A stretch of DNA of 64,000 nucleotides, from NCBI RefSeq assembly GCF_000002875.2, contig NC_009403.2, positions 96,001 through 160,000 on the forward strand. The letters run 5' to 3'. Position numbers and translations under genes: made by a program. Position 1 is the stretch's first letter, and each line of letters starts with the position of its first letter. The stretch comes from Leishmania infantum JPCM5 (lineage: Eukaryota; Euglenozoa; Kinetoplastea; Trypanosomatida; Trypanosomatidae). Below are positions 1 to 11,233 of this stretch, one piece after another. The notes below the pieces were generated by a model. The model saw nothing but the letters and a program-made list of their open reading frames with translations, was not told the DNA's origin and ran no database searches.

Positions 1-3000
1 TGGCAATCAGCGACGCTCTTCGCATATATGCTTATCGGTCGCGCTCCTCTGACAGACGCCACGCACGCACGTACTAGGCGCCTCGTCGAGCTCGCCCCTG
101 TCCGTCACGTACGTCTGCAGGGTCGAGGAACGTTGCGGTTAGGCGGCGCATTGTGGAGAACATTTTTGCTTTCCTCTTTTTTTTCTTGGTTACCGCGCAT
201 TCATGCAGGCCCCTGTGTATTCGCGCGTGCGTGCGTGTGCATGATCGTCCTTCTTAGCCGAAAACGTGTATGTAAAGGTGTACATCAAGGGTGGGATGTG
301 TACGCACCCGTATATTTATCTATGTAATCTGTGGTGTGTTTAGTTGCGTGATTCGTTGTCATGGATGCCGTTGCCGCCTTTTGATGATCATACCGTTGTG
401 TGTGCGTATGCCTGTACGCGTATGTGTTACCGCGTTGCGATCGCAACGGCGTCCTTTTCTATACCTTTCTGTATATATAGCGTCGCGCTGGCGTGTGTAC
501 ACCTTCCTCGCTTTTTCTTCGCTGCCTTCGTCGTTCCTGCGCCTTGTTGGGTGCCGCCGTTTTCTCCTCGGCGGCAGCTGTGCGAGCGGCTTCTATCACC
601 CTTGTTGCGCGCACGCGCTTTAAGACTCTCTTCCGCATTTTGCTCTATCTCTGGCCATTCGACGTCTTCCCCTCTCTCCTTTTTCACCGTGTGATGTTTC
701 TGTCGTTGCAAGGGCCGAGCAGCGCTCATTTTGTGTTGTTTCCTTTTGTTGTTTGCTGCGAGCCACGGTGTGGCCTTCTGTGCCCCCGGCGTTTGCTAGC
801 TCTCCCTCTCCGTTTCTCTCGCCTTGCACACGTTGCTCTACTTTCAGGCCGCTGTGGCATCTCTCTCTTCCATTTTTGTCGTGGTACTGCCGTTGGTATC
901 GCCTGGTTGCGCCTACAGATGTGTGTGTGTGTGTGTTTGTGAGCGTCTTGTCTACCTGCGTTTTCTGTCTTTCTGATCAGTGACGGCAATAGACTTGAGA
1001 TTCTTCGCTTTTTTTTCGCGTTCTCTCTTCTCATCGATACGTACTGCTGTTTTGTTTTTTCTTCAAGTGCTCTGATACTCACGGAGACTCTTCCTGCCAC
1101 ACGATAGCCAACACACGCACCGACCCCCCCCCCCACACACACACACCCGTCCTACTAGGAGGCTCAATCCAGCTTGTACAGGTACTCGGTCCCTCTTTTT
1201 TTCTTTTGATTTCTTTTGAATGCTATGCTCGAAGGCGAGTTGGACCTGTTATGTCTGTGTGGTGTTGTCGAGCCACTGCAGCTGCTACTGCTTCTTTGTT
1301 GCTGTGCTCACCATCGCTCATCCATCTCCTCCCCCTCCCGTTCACTCCCTCCTGTGGTCCGACTCTCTCTGTCTCTGCCTCTTTTCTTTACCTCTTCTTC
1401 CTCTAGATCTCTAAGCTCTGATTTTCTTTGCTGCTTCACGATTCCCGAACCTTTTTGTGTGCTCTTGTCGACTTCTTTTCTGTGTCACCGGTGCTGTCCC
1501 GTCACATACTCCACCACCGCTTGTGTGTCTTTGCGTGGCTGCCGCTGCCGCTGCCTCTTCCCCTGTTTCTTTACGGGTTTCTGCAGTGCCCAGCGTCTCT
1601 TCTTCAAGTGCGCGTGCGCTTGCGGGCATCGTGGGTGGTTTACGTGTTCCACCTCGAGAAACACAACGCTGTTATATGTGTGTGTGTGCATGTCAGTGCC
1701 TGTGTCTAGGCATGCAAGATGGTTTTCCGTTGATACAGAGAGTGCCCGTCACCTTCTTGACATGTTTGCCTCTCCATCCCTCTTGCCCCCTAATGTGCTG
1801 TGAACGCTCGCTCTAACGCTTGTGTTTTGCCGTGTATCGCGGATGTGCGGATGTGACTCACCTTTTCCCTCTTGCTCCTGCCGGCGCGGCTGTTCTTGTG
1901 GCTGTTGCTTCATAGTGGCAATGTCGCCGGAGTAGAGAACAGCATCTCTGGTGGGGGCTCTCTTCCTCCCTTCCCTGTCCTCTAGTGTGTGGCGCAGCTG
2001 GACTGTGTGACGTTGGCGGAGGCCGTTTATTTATGTTTAGCCTTTGCTTGTGTTCTTGTGTACGGGGTTGCGCGGTGTCGTGCACTGGGCACCTTTTCGC
2101 TCTCTCTCTCTGAGACCCCTCTCTGTATATATTTTCTGGCGTCTCGTGCTTGTGTGTGTGTGTATGTGATTCTATCTCTGCGTGCGCGCTTCGCCTACCT
2201 TGCCAATTTTTCCCCATCCCCTCCCTCTCTCGTGGCGCGTTGGTTTCGGTGTTTATAGTTTCCTCTATTGTGCCACCACACACACCACTCTCTCTGTTGC
2301 TCGCTTGCCACTCCCTTCTTCCCTCTTTTTGATGTTTCCGTGGCTTCTCACCTTCTTTTATTTCCACGTCATTTGCTTCTCTCGTCATGTGCGCCTCCGT
2401 GCCTGTTTCTTCGTTACGTGTGTGCGTGTGGTTGTCTCTTGTCTGGTCCCTCATCACCTCCTCCTGCCCGTTCTCCTGCATCTTCTGAGTCCTTCCCTCC
2501 CGAAGCGAATCGAGTGGCCAGATGATGCGCCCCCCCCCCTCTCTCTCTCCCTCCCACACATGCACGCAGCAACAACAACAACAGTGAACAACGCACGGGC
2601 AAAGAAAGAGCCGTAGCTGATGATTTAGCAGGGAGACGAGAGCACGGACAATTTGCCTAGCTCTCCTCCCCTTTCTGGCCAAGGCTGGACAATGGTGGCG
2701 CGCCTCTCTCACGTGCACGGGGTGGGGATGGGCACCGCGTCTCACCCTCTCCTATCTCTCTGACGTGTCCTCATGCCTGGGGGATGCACACATGCAGTGC
2801 ATCTCAAGCTCTTCAAGTAAAAACAAAACGGCCAGAAACTGGCACCGATCAACCCTCACGTCTTCCCTTCTGCCTCTGCTCGACGTCACTCTTTTTTTTT
2901 TTCTGCACCACACAGCACATCCTCCATCCTTCCACCTGCGCCCCGGCCGTGTGCGGTGATGTGCCTTTGTACAGCCGATCAATGCATGCCGTCATGCGTG

Positions 3001-3352
3001 TATCTTGAGCATTTGCTTGCCTTTGCTTCTCTGGCCAGCCCTTTGCTTTTCTTTGCTTGGGCGCATCTTCTTTCTCTGCTCTGGTGGTGCCGCCACGTGG
3101 TGGTTTGCTTGCTTCGCTTGCAAGGCTGCTTTGCCGTTCTCTCTCTGTGTGCGCGTGTGCGACGCCGTCGCCGTCTCCATCCCCATCGTCCCCGTCGGCG
3201 CCGTCTCGTGCTGATCGCTGTTGCGTGCGTGAGAGCGGACGTGTGCAAAGCGGGGAAGGGTGAGTTCAACGGCGTCATCTCTCGCAGCGAGTCTTCGTCC
3301 CTCTTCCTCTTCCTCTTCTTGTCTGGTGCATTTTTTTTTTTTCGCGTTGCCG
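1..3352. other. Gene-free spacer with pyrimidine-rich tracts
   Basis: No open frame here looks like a trypanosomatid protein; the longest frames are Cys/Ser/Leu/Phe-rich translations of T/C-rich DNA. The + strand carries many long pyrimidine runs and short GT/CA stretches (for example 918-940 and 1124-1146). It probably holds the 3' UTR of a gene left of the window plus the 5' flank of the EHD gene. No SIDER copy was recognised. Confidence 0.7.
3286..3287 (+). promoter_or_regulatory. Candidate spliced-leader acceptor AG for the EHD gene
   Basis: An AG after a short pyrimidine stretch; the first ATG downstream is 3353. A stronger pyrimidine tract with a 12-T run (about 3298-3342) lies after it, so trans-splicing could instead use an AG beyond the T run, for example near 3381. 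That would move the start to 3425. Confidence 0.35.
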
Positions 3353-5248
3353 ATGTCCATCTCGGGTGCGGCTCCCCCGGAGCCTCTGTGTGGGAGGGAG
3401 TCGGGCGGCAATGTACCAGGCAGTATGGAGGCGCTCATCAAGAAGCTTCACCCTCTCTACACTCAGCGCGTGCAGCCGCTAGAGGAGATGTACAGCTTCG
3501 ACGTCTTCCGCCCCAGCTGGTATGAGGAGACAATCCTCAACGAACGCCCCTTCATTTCGCTGTTTGGTCCGTGGTCGGCTGGCAAGACCACCTTCATCAA
3601 CTACCTCTTGCAGAGCAACCACTTGTGGACTGGGCCGCAGCCGACAACGGCAGAGTTCACGGTGGTGATGTACGGCAAAGAACCGGGCCCGGTTGCCGGC
3701 CAGGCGCTGGCCAACTCGAAGCATCTGCCGTTCAAGGGGCTTCTCGATTTTGGCGAGTCCTTCATCAGCAACCTTAAAGGCTTCCAGGCGCCCCATGCAC
3801 TCCTGGAGCGCGTCACGCTCATCGACACTCCTGGCGTGCTGGAGAGCTCTAAGGACATTCACCAGCGCAAATACGACTACGTGAACGTGTGCCGCTGGTT
3901 TGCGGAGCGAAGCGACTTGATCTTCGTCTTTTTCGACCCCAGCAAGCTGGACGCCGGCGGGGAGCTTCGCCAGCTCTTTCAAACCTCCTTCAAGGGGATT
4001 GAGAATCGTCTCCGTCTCGTATTGAACAAGGCTGACACCATCTCCACCCAGGAGCTCATGCGGGTCTATGGCAGTTTGTTCTGGAACTTATCCAACTTCA
4101 TCAACACAACGGAGCCGCCGCGAGTCTACGTTGGCAGCTTTTGGGATAAGCCGTACAGCCCAAACTCCTTCTCTCGTCTCTTCGCTGAGGAGAAGTTAGA
4201 CCTGCTGCATGAGTTGCTCGACGTCATCCCGCAACAGGCGAGGGACAAGAAGATCGCGTCGCTCATTCGGCGAGCCAAGGAGGTGCTCGTGCACGCCGCC
4301 ATCATTGGTGGCATCCGGGCCGACCTGCCAGTTCTCTTCGGCAGGTCCAAGGCGAAGAAAAAGGCCGCGGAGCAGCTGCCAAGGCGCTACGAACTCATCG
4401 GCGCTCGCTACAAGATGAACCACCGCGACTTTCCTCCTGTGCAGGCGTATCGGTCTTTTCTGGAGCGCTTCGACGTCGCGAAGTTCCCACCGCTGCAGAA
4501 AGCGGAGAAGGCTGGTCTCATCCGTGGCATTCAAGAGCTGATTGACACGATCCTGCCATCCATGCTGCGGCCAGTGTGCAACACCCGAGCTGCAAACCCG
4601 TTTGAGGAGGATAAGCAGACGGGCTTGCTGAGCATGTACCGCGATCACGTGTTCTTGCAGCGCGATGGTCGGTCTGGCATGCAGGGGGGCACTGACAAGG
4701 TCGCCGCCACCATGGGTGAGGGGATGCGCGACTCGGCGACCACGGGTCTGTCTTCCAGTGTTGCCGCCGCCCCCGCATCCGGCCCGTCGTCTCTACTTGG
4801 CCCCGGCACCGCAGTTACAGCACCTTCTGCGTCGCCATCCTTCACAGAGTCGCCTTCCCTCGCGATGGCTGCTTCTTCCACGGCTGCCGCCGCTCCGTCG
4901 CCGCCGCCGCCGCCATCATCAGCCGCGGCGACGTCGTCGCCAGCTGACATGCAAGCCATGATGGCGATAATGCAGCAGATGGTCGCATATCGGCAGCAGC
5001 AACAACAGCAAGACCGACAGAGCAGCAGTGCACCTGCGACCGTCAACTCACACGGGACACTATCCTCATCGTCCCCACAGACATCGGGAAATCCTGTTGA
5101 GTCCTCCGTTCCGGTGACCCCGCAAGAGTCGGACCTCAACAGCGAACCGTGCCCACCTACCGTGGTGCCTCAACCCGGCCTGTCCAACAACTGCGCTACC
5201 CAGGTTAATGCATGGGCTGGCGAGGACGTGTCAAAATCGCAACACTGA
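3353..5248 (+). CDS. EHD-like (dynamin-superfamily) GTPase/ATPase without an EH domain
   Basis: A 631-residue protein with a recognisable EHD-type nucleotide-binding domain. EHD proteins bind ATP, form membrane-remodelling oligomers and act in endocytic recycling. Visible motifs are the P-loop GPWSAGKTT (residues 72-80), DTPG (158-161) and NKAD (225-228). The region before the P-loop (about 25-65) matches the helical segment EHDs place there, and the helical part continues to about residue 420. The last ~210 residues are Ala/Ser/Pro/Gln-rich with a Met/Gln run and contain no EH domain, so NPF-motif partner binding of animal EHDs is not expected. The start at 3353 is the first ATG after an AG at 3286-3287; the alternative ATG at 3425 gives 607 residues and keeps the whole domain. 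In-frame codons upstream of 3353 begin at GTG and are probably untranslated. Kinetoplastid databases often label this family 'sarcoplasmic reticulum glycoprotein-like'. Family assignment is firm; cellular role is inferred. Confidence 0.9.
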   Translation: MSISGAAPPEPLCGRESGGNVPGSMEALIKKLHPLYTQRVQPLEEMYSFDVFRPSWYEETILNERPFISLFGPWSAGKTTFINYLLQSNHLWTGPQPTTAEFTVVMYGKEPGPVAGQALANSKHLPFKGLLDFGESFISNLKGFQAPHALLERVTLIDTPGVLESSKDIHQRKYDYVNVCRWFAERSDLIFVFFDPSKLDAGGELRQLFQTSFKGIENRLRLVLNKADTISTQELMRVYGSLFWNLSNFINTTEPPRVYVGSFWDKPYSPNSFSRLFAEEKLDLLHELLDVIPQQARDKKIASLIRRAKEVLVHAAIIGGIRADLPVLFGRSKAKKKAAEQLPRRYELIGARYKMNHRDFPPVQAYRSFLERFDVAKFPPLQKAEKAGLIRGIQELIDTILPSMLRPVCNTRAANPFEEDKQTGLLSMYRDHVFLQRDGRSGMQGGTDKVAATMGEGMRDSATTGLSSSVAAAPASGPSSLLGPGTAVTAPSASPSFTESPSLAMAASSTAAAAPSPPPPPSSAAATSSPADMQAMMAIMQQMVAYRQQQQQQDRQSSSAPATVNSHGTLSSSSPQTSGNPVESSVPVTPQESDLNSEPCPPTVVPQPGLSNNCATQVNAWAGEDVSKSQH

Positions 5249-6697
5249 ACCGAGCGCTGTGCTTCCTGCGTATCACAAGCTTGTCTCTCCCTATTCTCAT
5301 TCTCGGCCAACAAGGAGGATCACTGATCTGCCGCTGTGGGCGCGTCTAACTTCTTCTTCCCTCTCTTCCTTCCTTTGCGCGTCTTCTTGTGTGCGGGTGT
5401 GCTCGCGGTCTCTCCGTGGTCTCCTCATGCTCACCCATGACGACACCACCTTGCTCAGTGTATGATGGTGCATGCCGTGTGGTAACGGCTCTTGGGGGAT
5501 GGCAGGCGGGGTCAGAGTTTGGCTCCGCCACCCCTTCCTCCGCTCCTGTCTTTACGCGACCTCACTATCCCCTTTCTCCGTGGCGCTCCCCCGTTCGCTA
5601 GTCTCTCCCTCAACCGTTGCTTTTTTTTTTCTGTGCGCTGCCGCCTGGTCATGAAGACCTCGAATGGTGCGGCCAGGAGTTGGAGAGCGTTTGTCCACTG
5701 CCCTCGCTTTATGAGGTAGGGCGCCATCAGCGCAAGGCCCACCCCGCACTCCTGACGCACACAAATCGGAAGGGACTGAGGAGGGGCGGGGGGGCAACGA
5801 AGGGAGACGTTGATGCTGCACGTGTACCTAAAAGAGACGCCCTGGCCATCGCTGAGATGGGGTAGCGGGGGTGCGGACACACGCACCAACAAGTTCCAAA
5901 GAGGCTTTCTCAACTTTCACTGACGCTGCGCATGCGACGCCGCCACCGCTTCTGTCAAGGATGTGCGCAAGAGGCGGGGATGGGGGCATGCATGTGGGAA
6001 TAAAGGGGAGAGGGTGTGCCGTTCCACCCTGTCCTCCGCTATCTTCACATGGCTGTCACGTTGAAGCCCCTTCCTGCGGGTGCTGTGTGACTTGAGTCTC
6101 AGCGCCGCACCACTAGCTTCTCACTGCTCTCCACACGTCGACCCCTCGGTTTCCACTTTCTACGCTTTTCTTCTCTTTGGTTGCTTCTGCATGTCGGGTC
6201 ACATAAACTGCGACGGTTGCTACCTGCTGCTGCGCCCTACCGCGTGAACCACGTGCGTGCGCCTTCTGGCCGCATGACCACCTCGTTGTTGATACCGCAG
6301 ACGACTGCATCGCTGGTGCGCGCAGACACAGACTGTAGTGCGTGGCGAATGAAGAGAGGAGAAAGGGCCGTCACACTCTCCCTCCCTCGTACCGCTCTGG
6401 CTTCTGGGCAGCGTGCAAGGCACCCATGCACCCACACACGCACAAATTTCAGCAACGCCCTTCCGTTGCCGCTGTTGTAACGGCCGCCACCCTACAGCCT
6501 CTGCTTTTCCAACGCTGTGTGGCTGTTTCGTCGCGAGGGAGAGGTGAGTGGGGGACGCCCACCACCAGCGATACCGCGAAGAGCATGCAGCGCAGCATCT
6601 CTCTTGCACCGCTTTCACTTCCTCCCTCATCCTGCGCTTATCGAGTGCGCGTGTACCGTGACGCACAGTTCCCTCACTCAGTGCTCGGCGGGACACG
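5249..6697. other. Spacer between the EHD gene and the 1511-aa gene
   Basis: Expected 3' UTR, polyadenylation region and 5' UTR. It contains pyrimidine runs (for example 5340-5380 and 5600-5632) and a G-rich patch near 5780-5795. No credible coding frame or known repeat was seen. A candidate acceptor AG lies at 6644-6645. Confidence 0.65.
6644..6645 (+). promoter_or_regulatory. Candidate spliced-leader acceptor AG
   Basis: Follows the pyrimidine-rich stretch 6601-6640. The first ATG after it is 6698, the chosen start of the next gene. Confidence 0.4.
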
Positions 6698-9600
6698 ATG
6701 CGCGACGAAGTCCGTGATGATGGCCTACATGCAACGCCGCCGTCGAGCAGTTGTGACAGCCACAATGGCAGTCATGTCCTCCATGACCCAGAGCTGCTTG
6801 ACTTGATGGAGGCTGCGGAGGATACGGCGCTGTTCTTCCGCGTTCGATCCGACTACAGCGAGGCACCGCCTTCCAACAATGAAATCGCTTTTAGCATGTC
6901 AGAGCAAAAGCCCACCGCCGCGAGCACAGACGGCCCGGCAACCGTCGATATACCTGCCGCAGCGTCGCTGCCTTGCCTGCCCACTTCGCTCCTCGTTGGC
7001 GGATCGCTGTTTGTGCGTGAGACTCCGGTGCCGTCGCCCGCTGCCATAGCGCACGGCAAGACGTCATCTCCCTTCGGAGCGGCGGGTGTCCCAGCTGGCT
7101 CGGTCCTCTGCCCTTTCACGCGCGGCTTTGTCTCCATGTGCTCGCCACACTGGGGCCACCTGTGCGCTGTCGGTTTCAGAGTTCGTATGTCGCTGCACGG
7201 TGGCAGGCGTGTGGTGCTACAGAAGCCGCACCTACTGCTAGCCCGCGCACGTCAGCTGCAGGATTGCACCATGCAAGACAGCCTCAGGATACCCAGCAAG
7301 TCGACGCAGCCTCACAGCGCCAGCTCTGCGAAGACGCTCAAGGGCTCTAGGTGCACGGAGACGAGAAAGAGGCGTCCAGCAGCGCTTTTCCAGATGTGGG
7401 GCTGGAGCCCGCACCTGCAGCAGACTCTCGGCGCCACATTGTGCTCGGCCCCACTGGAGAGCGTGGCCGCCTTCCGTGCTGCGGTAGAGGCAAATATGCT
7501 CACTGGAGGCTTCTGTAAAGGCGCACAACTCATACCAGTCGCGGGGGCTCGTGGCAGTCGTGCGGTGATGCCAGCTCCTTTCAGCTTAGGGCAGCGCACC
7601 ACGTCCGTGAGAGATGGAACCCGAGAAGGACAGGCAGCGGCGCGCTGCCCGTGGAACACCCGATGCCGCGTCCTGCAGCCCCCCTCCTCCTTGAGGCTGG
7701 GCTGCTCGTCTACAAGCGCGGCCGCGTCGTGGGTCACCGCGTCGGCATCTGAGCCGATGGGATCGCCGCCGAAACTCCCGCATCCGTGGCATGCGTGGAC
7801 AGAAGCCCACACGGACCGCCCCACGTTGCGGCTATTCGGCCTACCCGCCTCGGTGCGCGCTGCTTTTCTCGACGTTCCTTTCCCCTCGCCCTCCACATCC
7901 TCGTCGTCGCCGACTCCAGCAGCGCTGATGGAGGCCGCCTGCGGTGCCGCGCTGTCCCAGCTGGCGGGGCAGGTGCAAGATGCGGTGGAGCAGGGCCAGC
8001 TTGCCGCGACGTCGCGACTATACTTCTGCCCCCTCGCCCATGCCGTGGACTACAGTGGCACTCTTGACTTGCGTGCGTTTTCTGTGGAGTGGGGCCGGCG
8101 GCACTGCGACGGCGGTGGCGCATCCGCTGCGCCGCGAATAACAGCGGTACTCAGTGACTCGTGCCCTGTGCTATCGCTCGGAGCGGAGCTGCCCATAGGC
8201 GATGATGCTGATCCTCCTGATGCGGCGGCCGGACGCGCCGCTTCCACTCCGCCGCTGAGAGTGGTCTTCTTCAGCAACGCCCACATGCTGTCGAAGCGAG
8301 CGATTCGCCGCTTACTAGATCAATGGACCCGGAATGGAGCGTCAGTGCGCAAGCTACGCCAGCAGCAGCAGCGCGCGCGGGCCGGGCCGCGCGAGTGGCG
8401 CACGCTCATGGGTAGCCGCCTGCTTCTTCCGCTTGATGCCGCGGCCATCCTGCCCCACGTCCGAAGTCTCTCGACTCCCTTCGGCGACGTACAGGCCGTC
8501 TTTATTGGTTACACGGCAAGCCAAGGCCCTGTCGAGGGGGCGAAGGTGATGAATCCGCCATCTGATGTGGGTAAGCATGCGCCACTTCCTCTGCCGGTGT
8601 TACCATCATCAACAACGCCTGTAGGCTTCCCCGTGCGCGTCGAGCTTGCGGTGAGCGCGAGCGCGCATTCGGACTTGCTTCATGTCGAGGAACCCCTCTC
8701 CGCTGCTCTGCTCCGTGCATCCACCCTCTATCGCAGGTGCCTCGACGCAGCACAGCGTCGTGAGTTGGTGGAGGCGGTGGTGCAGAGCACTGTGGATGGC
8801 GCGCCAGCGGGAGCCGTCTTCGCAAAGCGGGAGTCACAGCGACTCTCTAGTGGTCGCATTTTATCCGAAACCAGTAAAGTGCCCCTAACTAGCACTCAAG
8901 GTCGCCTGCAGCTGCACGAGGCGTGCGAGGCTGCGCTGTCGCTCTTATCCCCACTGGAAGGCTTCCTGCACCCACACCTCGGCACTGAGGGAACTGGCGG
9001 CAACCGTCCTGCGAGGGACGACGACGTCGTGTCGCTGCTTGTCATGTACCCACTCTTGAGCACCGTGCGCATTCGCCACGTACTGCTAAGCGCTTTTCAC
9101 GTACGTGTCACGCCGACCTCCACCGCAGGTGATGAGGCTCCATCGACTGTGGCTGCTGCTGCTGCTGCTGTCGATGGCCCCGTCGCAGCTGGGGAGATGG
9201 TGTGTGTGCGCGTCGGCAGCGACAGTGGCCCTGCCGGTGCCGCAACGGCGCCTCCCTCCAACCCCCGCGTCCGCTTTGTCGCGTCGCGCCGGCGCGCCAA
9301 TGAGAATGAGCAGCGGGAGTTTCATGCCCTGCTGCAGGCGGCGAAGGTGCGTGCCGCGGCGGAGGCCTCAGTGACGGCGACCCCTTCCTGTGTGCCGCGC
9401 GCACCGCTTCTTTTTCAAGCGTATGCCGCTCACGTGGAGCCTCCGGTGCTGCTGGGGTTGTGGACGCCGACGCTGCTCTTCCGGGCCCCGACTTTGGCGG
9501 ATATGATGGCGTTGCGCTGCTTCTTGTTAGAGCCACTCCGCGCCAGCTACGCAGCCTCGCACCGAACTCCTACAGATGCGCTGCATCGCGCCGGCTTCGC

Positions 9601-11233
9601 GGACGGCGGCGGTGGCGGTGACATGATCGCGCTTCGAGTGGATGATGTGGACGTCATTCACTTTGACTACGCCGACGGGGCAACGCGCCACAGGCGCACC
9701 CACCGCCTGTTTGGTGTCCGGGCATCCTTGTGCCCCGCATCTGCAGCTACACCGCCCCCGCGAACAGGAGCCGGCGCGGTGGGCGAGGAGAGTCTGCGGG
9801 ACGCGAGCGGCCGCAACCCCATCGCGCGCGAGCTGGCACTGTTGGAGACGCTGCTGCAGCAGTGTCTCAAGGAATGTGCGCGGACAGCGGCGTTTTTCCC
9901 GCTGTGGACGGAGCACCGCCGCTACGACGACGCCGCTCCCTGTGCTACCACGCACCAAAGCAGCGTGGCGGGCCCCATGACGAACCATGGCGATGGTGGC
10001 CCCGCAGGGCTCAACTTGCTGCCCTTCCCGTTCTTTCCCTCCAGCACCAATCACCGTCCCTTCCTCGACTTTCCTGGCGTGATGGAGTCGTTGGCGTCGT
10101 GGGCACCACGATCGACAGAGCTGCGCCTTTTGAGCTTGGCTGCGGCACAACGGCCTTCCCTCTCCCTGACGATCCGCAGTCGAGTGGTGCTGCTGGAGTC
10201 GGTGTACGTGCCGGAAAGCGACGAGGTGGACGCACCGGACGACGATGCCGAGAAGGTTGCAGCAAGGAGCGGGAGAAAGGGCCCAAACCGCGTGGTTGTT
10301 CGACGCGGGCAGGTGTGCGAGGTGGCCGGCTTTGTTCCCTGCGGCCTTCTCCTTGGCTGTGGAGCGGCGTCAACGGCGTCGGAGGGCGCCGGGGGATCCA
10401 GGAGCCGCGACGAGAGCGCTACGCGTCGGATGTCTCTTCCACCCCTCGTGCGGCAGCAGGTGGCTGGTTGGTCCCTCACTGAGCGGCGACTGATAGAGCA
10501 CTACATGGCACAGCAGCGGCACGCATCGGCCTTGCCGTTGCTGCGCTGTTGCGCCGCTTCCCAGCGCAGCTGGGAAGATCACCTGAGACAGCCGGGCACC
10601 AGCCTTTTCGTGCTTGCTCCACGCTGCACCGTTGTCGGCGGCTACCGCTCCCTTCACTACTACGGCCTGCCGCTGCTTCACCTGCCATTGCTCATCTTGG
10701 CTGGCGACTTAGCCCGCTCTCAGCCTTCCCACTCGGCCGTGAGCCCCTCCAAGCTGAGCAAGACCGCCCTAGGGTCTTGCATAGCGTCGCGCGCGTCTGC
10801 CTCGGACAGCGATATTGGCGTACCGCCAGCACTTCTCACCGCCACCTCGCCCTCGGCCTCCTTCGACTATGCCCTGCCTCATCTCTTTCACCCGCATCAC
10901 GCCGACCCGGCCAGCTGCAGGGCAACTCTGTGCTTGACATCACAGGAGCGACAGCAGGCCCTCGATCTACTCTTCGCACAACTGCGCAGCGCCACTGCCA
11001 CGGTCAGTGATGGCCCGAAAGCGGCTTGTGGAAACGACACCTCACCACGCTCTCCTATATCCTTTGTGGAGGACATTCTCTTTTCTGAAATGCCTGATGG
11101 CACTCGCAACGGGAAACCCGCGGATGCTGTTACTGCAGGTGACCGTAACAGCAGTGATGCGCACGCGGTGTTCACGCCACCAGTGTGCTGTCCGCTGCTG
11201 ACCGAACTGGCCCTCTACTCGCGCGTGCGGTAG
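6698..11233 (+). CDS. Large protein of unknown function (1511 aa)
   Basis: I do not recognise this protein. It is open for 1511 codons with trypanosomatid-like codon use and starts at the first ATG after a candidate acceptor. More ordered segments alternate with Ala/Gly/Ser/Pro-rich inserts. The ordered parts include about residues 100-200, 390-480, 530-620, 780-840, 930-1000 and 1120-1180, each with runs of alternating hydrophobic residues. An acidic-then-basic patch lies near 1180-1205, and a Ser-rich stretch covers about 1345-1390. No transmembrane segments, signal peptide, zinc cluster, P-loop or repeat family stands out. A stretch near 531-545 and hydrophobic beta-like segments faintly recall TFIIIC tau95-type subunits, but the match is too weak to use. 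The neighbours do not suggest a role. Confidence 0.85.
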   Translation: MRDEVRDDGLHATPPSSSCDSHNGSHVLHDPELLDLMEAAEDTALFFRVRSDYSEAPPSNNEIAFSMSEQKPTAASTDGPATVDIPAAASLPCLPTSLLVGGSLFVRETPVPSPAAIAHGKTSSPFGAAGVPAGSVLCPFTRGFVSMCSPHWGHLCAVGFRVRMSLHGGRRVVLQKPHLLLARARQLQDCTMQDSLRIPSKSTQPHSASSAKTLKGSRCTETRKRRPAALFQMWGWSPHLQQTLGATLCSAPLESVAAFRAAVEANMLTGGFCKGAQLIPVAGARGSRAVMPAPFSLGQRTTSVRDGTREGQAAARCPWNTRCRVLQPPSSLRLGCSSTSAAASWVTASASEPMGSPPKLPHPWHAWTEAHTDRPTLRLFGLPASVRAAFLDVPFPSPSTSSSSPTPAALMEAACGAALSQLAGQVQDAVEQGQLAATSRLYFCPLAHAVDYSGTLDLRAFSVEWGRRHCDGGGASAAPRITAVLSDSCPVLSLGAELPIGDDADPPDAAAGRAASTPPLRVVFFSNAHMLSKRAIRRLLDQWTRNGASVRKLRQQQQRARAGPREWRTLMGSRLLLPLDAAAILPHVRSLSTPFGDVQAVFIGYTASQGPVEGAKVMNPPSDVGKHAPLPLPVLPSSTTPVGFPVRVELAVSASAHSDLLHVEEPLSAALLRASTLYRRCLDAAQRRELVEAVVQSTVDGAPAGAVFAKRESQRLSSGRILSETSKVPLTSTQGRLQLHEACEAALSLLSPLEGFLHPHLGTEGTGGNRPARDDDVVSLLVMYPLLSTVRIRHVLLSAFHVRVTPTSTAGDEAPSTVAAAAAAVDGPVAAGEMVCVRVGSDSGPAGAATAPPSNPRVRFVASRRRANENEQREFHALLQAAKVRAAAEASVTATPSCVPRAPLLFQAYAAHVEPPVLLGLWTPTLLFRAPTLADMMALRCFLLEPLRASYAASHRTPTDALHRAGFADGGGGGDMIALRVDDVDVIHFDYADGATRHRRTHRLFGVRASLCPASAATPPPRTGAGAVGEESLRDASGRNPIARELALLETLLQQCLKECARTAAFFPLWTEHRRYDDAAPCATTHQSSVAGPMTNHGDGGPAGLNLLPFPFFPSSTNHRPFLDFPGVMESLASWAPRSTELRLLSLAAAQRPSLSLTIRSRVVLLESVYVPESDEVDAPDDDAEKVAARSGRKGPNRVVVRRGQVCEVAGFVPCGLLLGCGAASTASEGAGGSRSRDESATRRMSLPPLVRQQVAGWSLTERRLIEHYMAQQRHASALPLLRCCAASQRSWEDHLRQPGTSLFVLAPRCTVVGGYRSLHYYGLPLLHLPLLILAGDLARSQPSHSAVSPSKLSKTALGSCIASRASASDSDIGVPPALLTATSPSASFDYALPHLFHPHHADPASCRATLCLTSQERQQALDLLFAQLRSATATVSDGPKAACGNDTSPRSPISFVEDILFSEMPDGTRNGKPADAVTAGDRNSSDAHAVFTPPVCCPLLTELALYSRVR

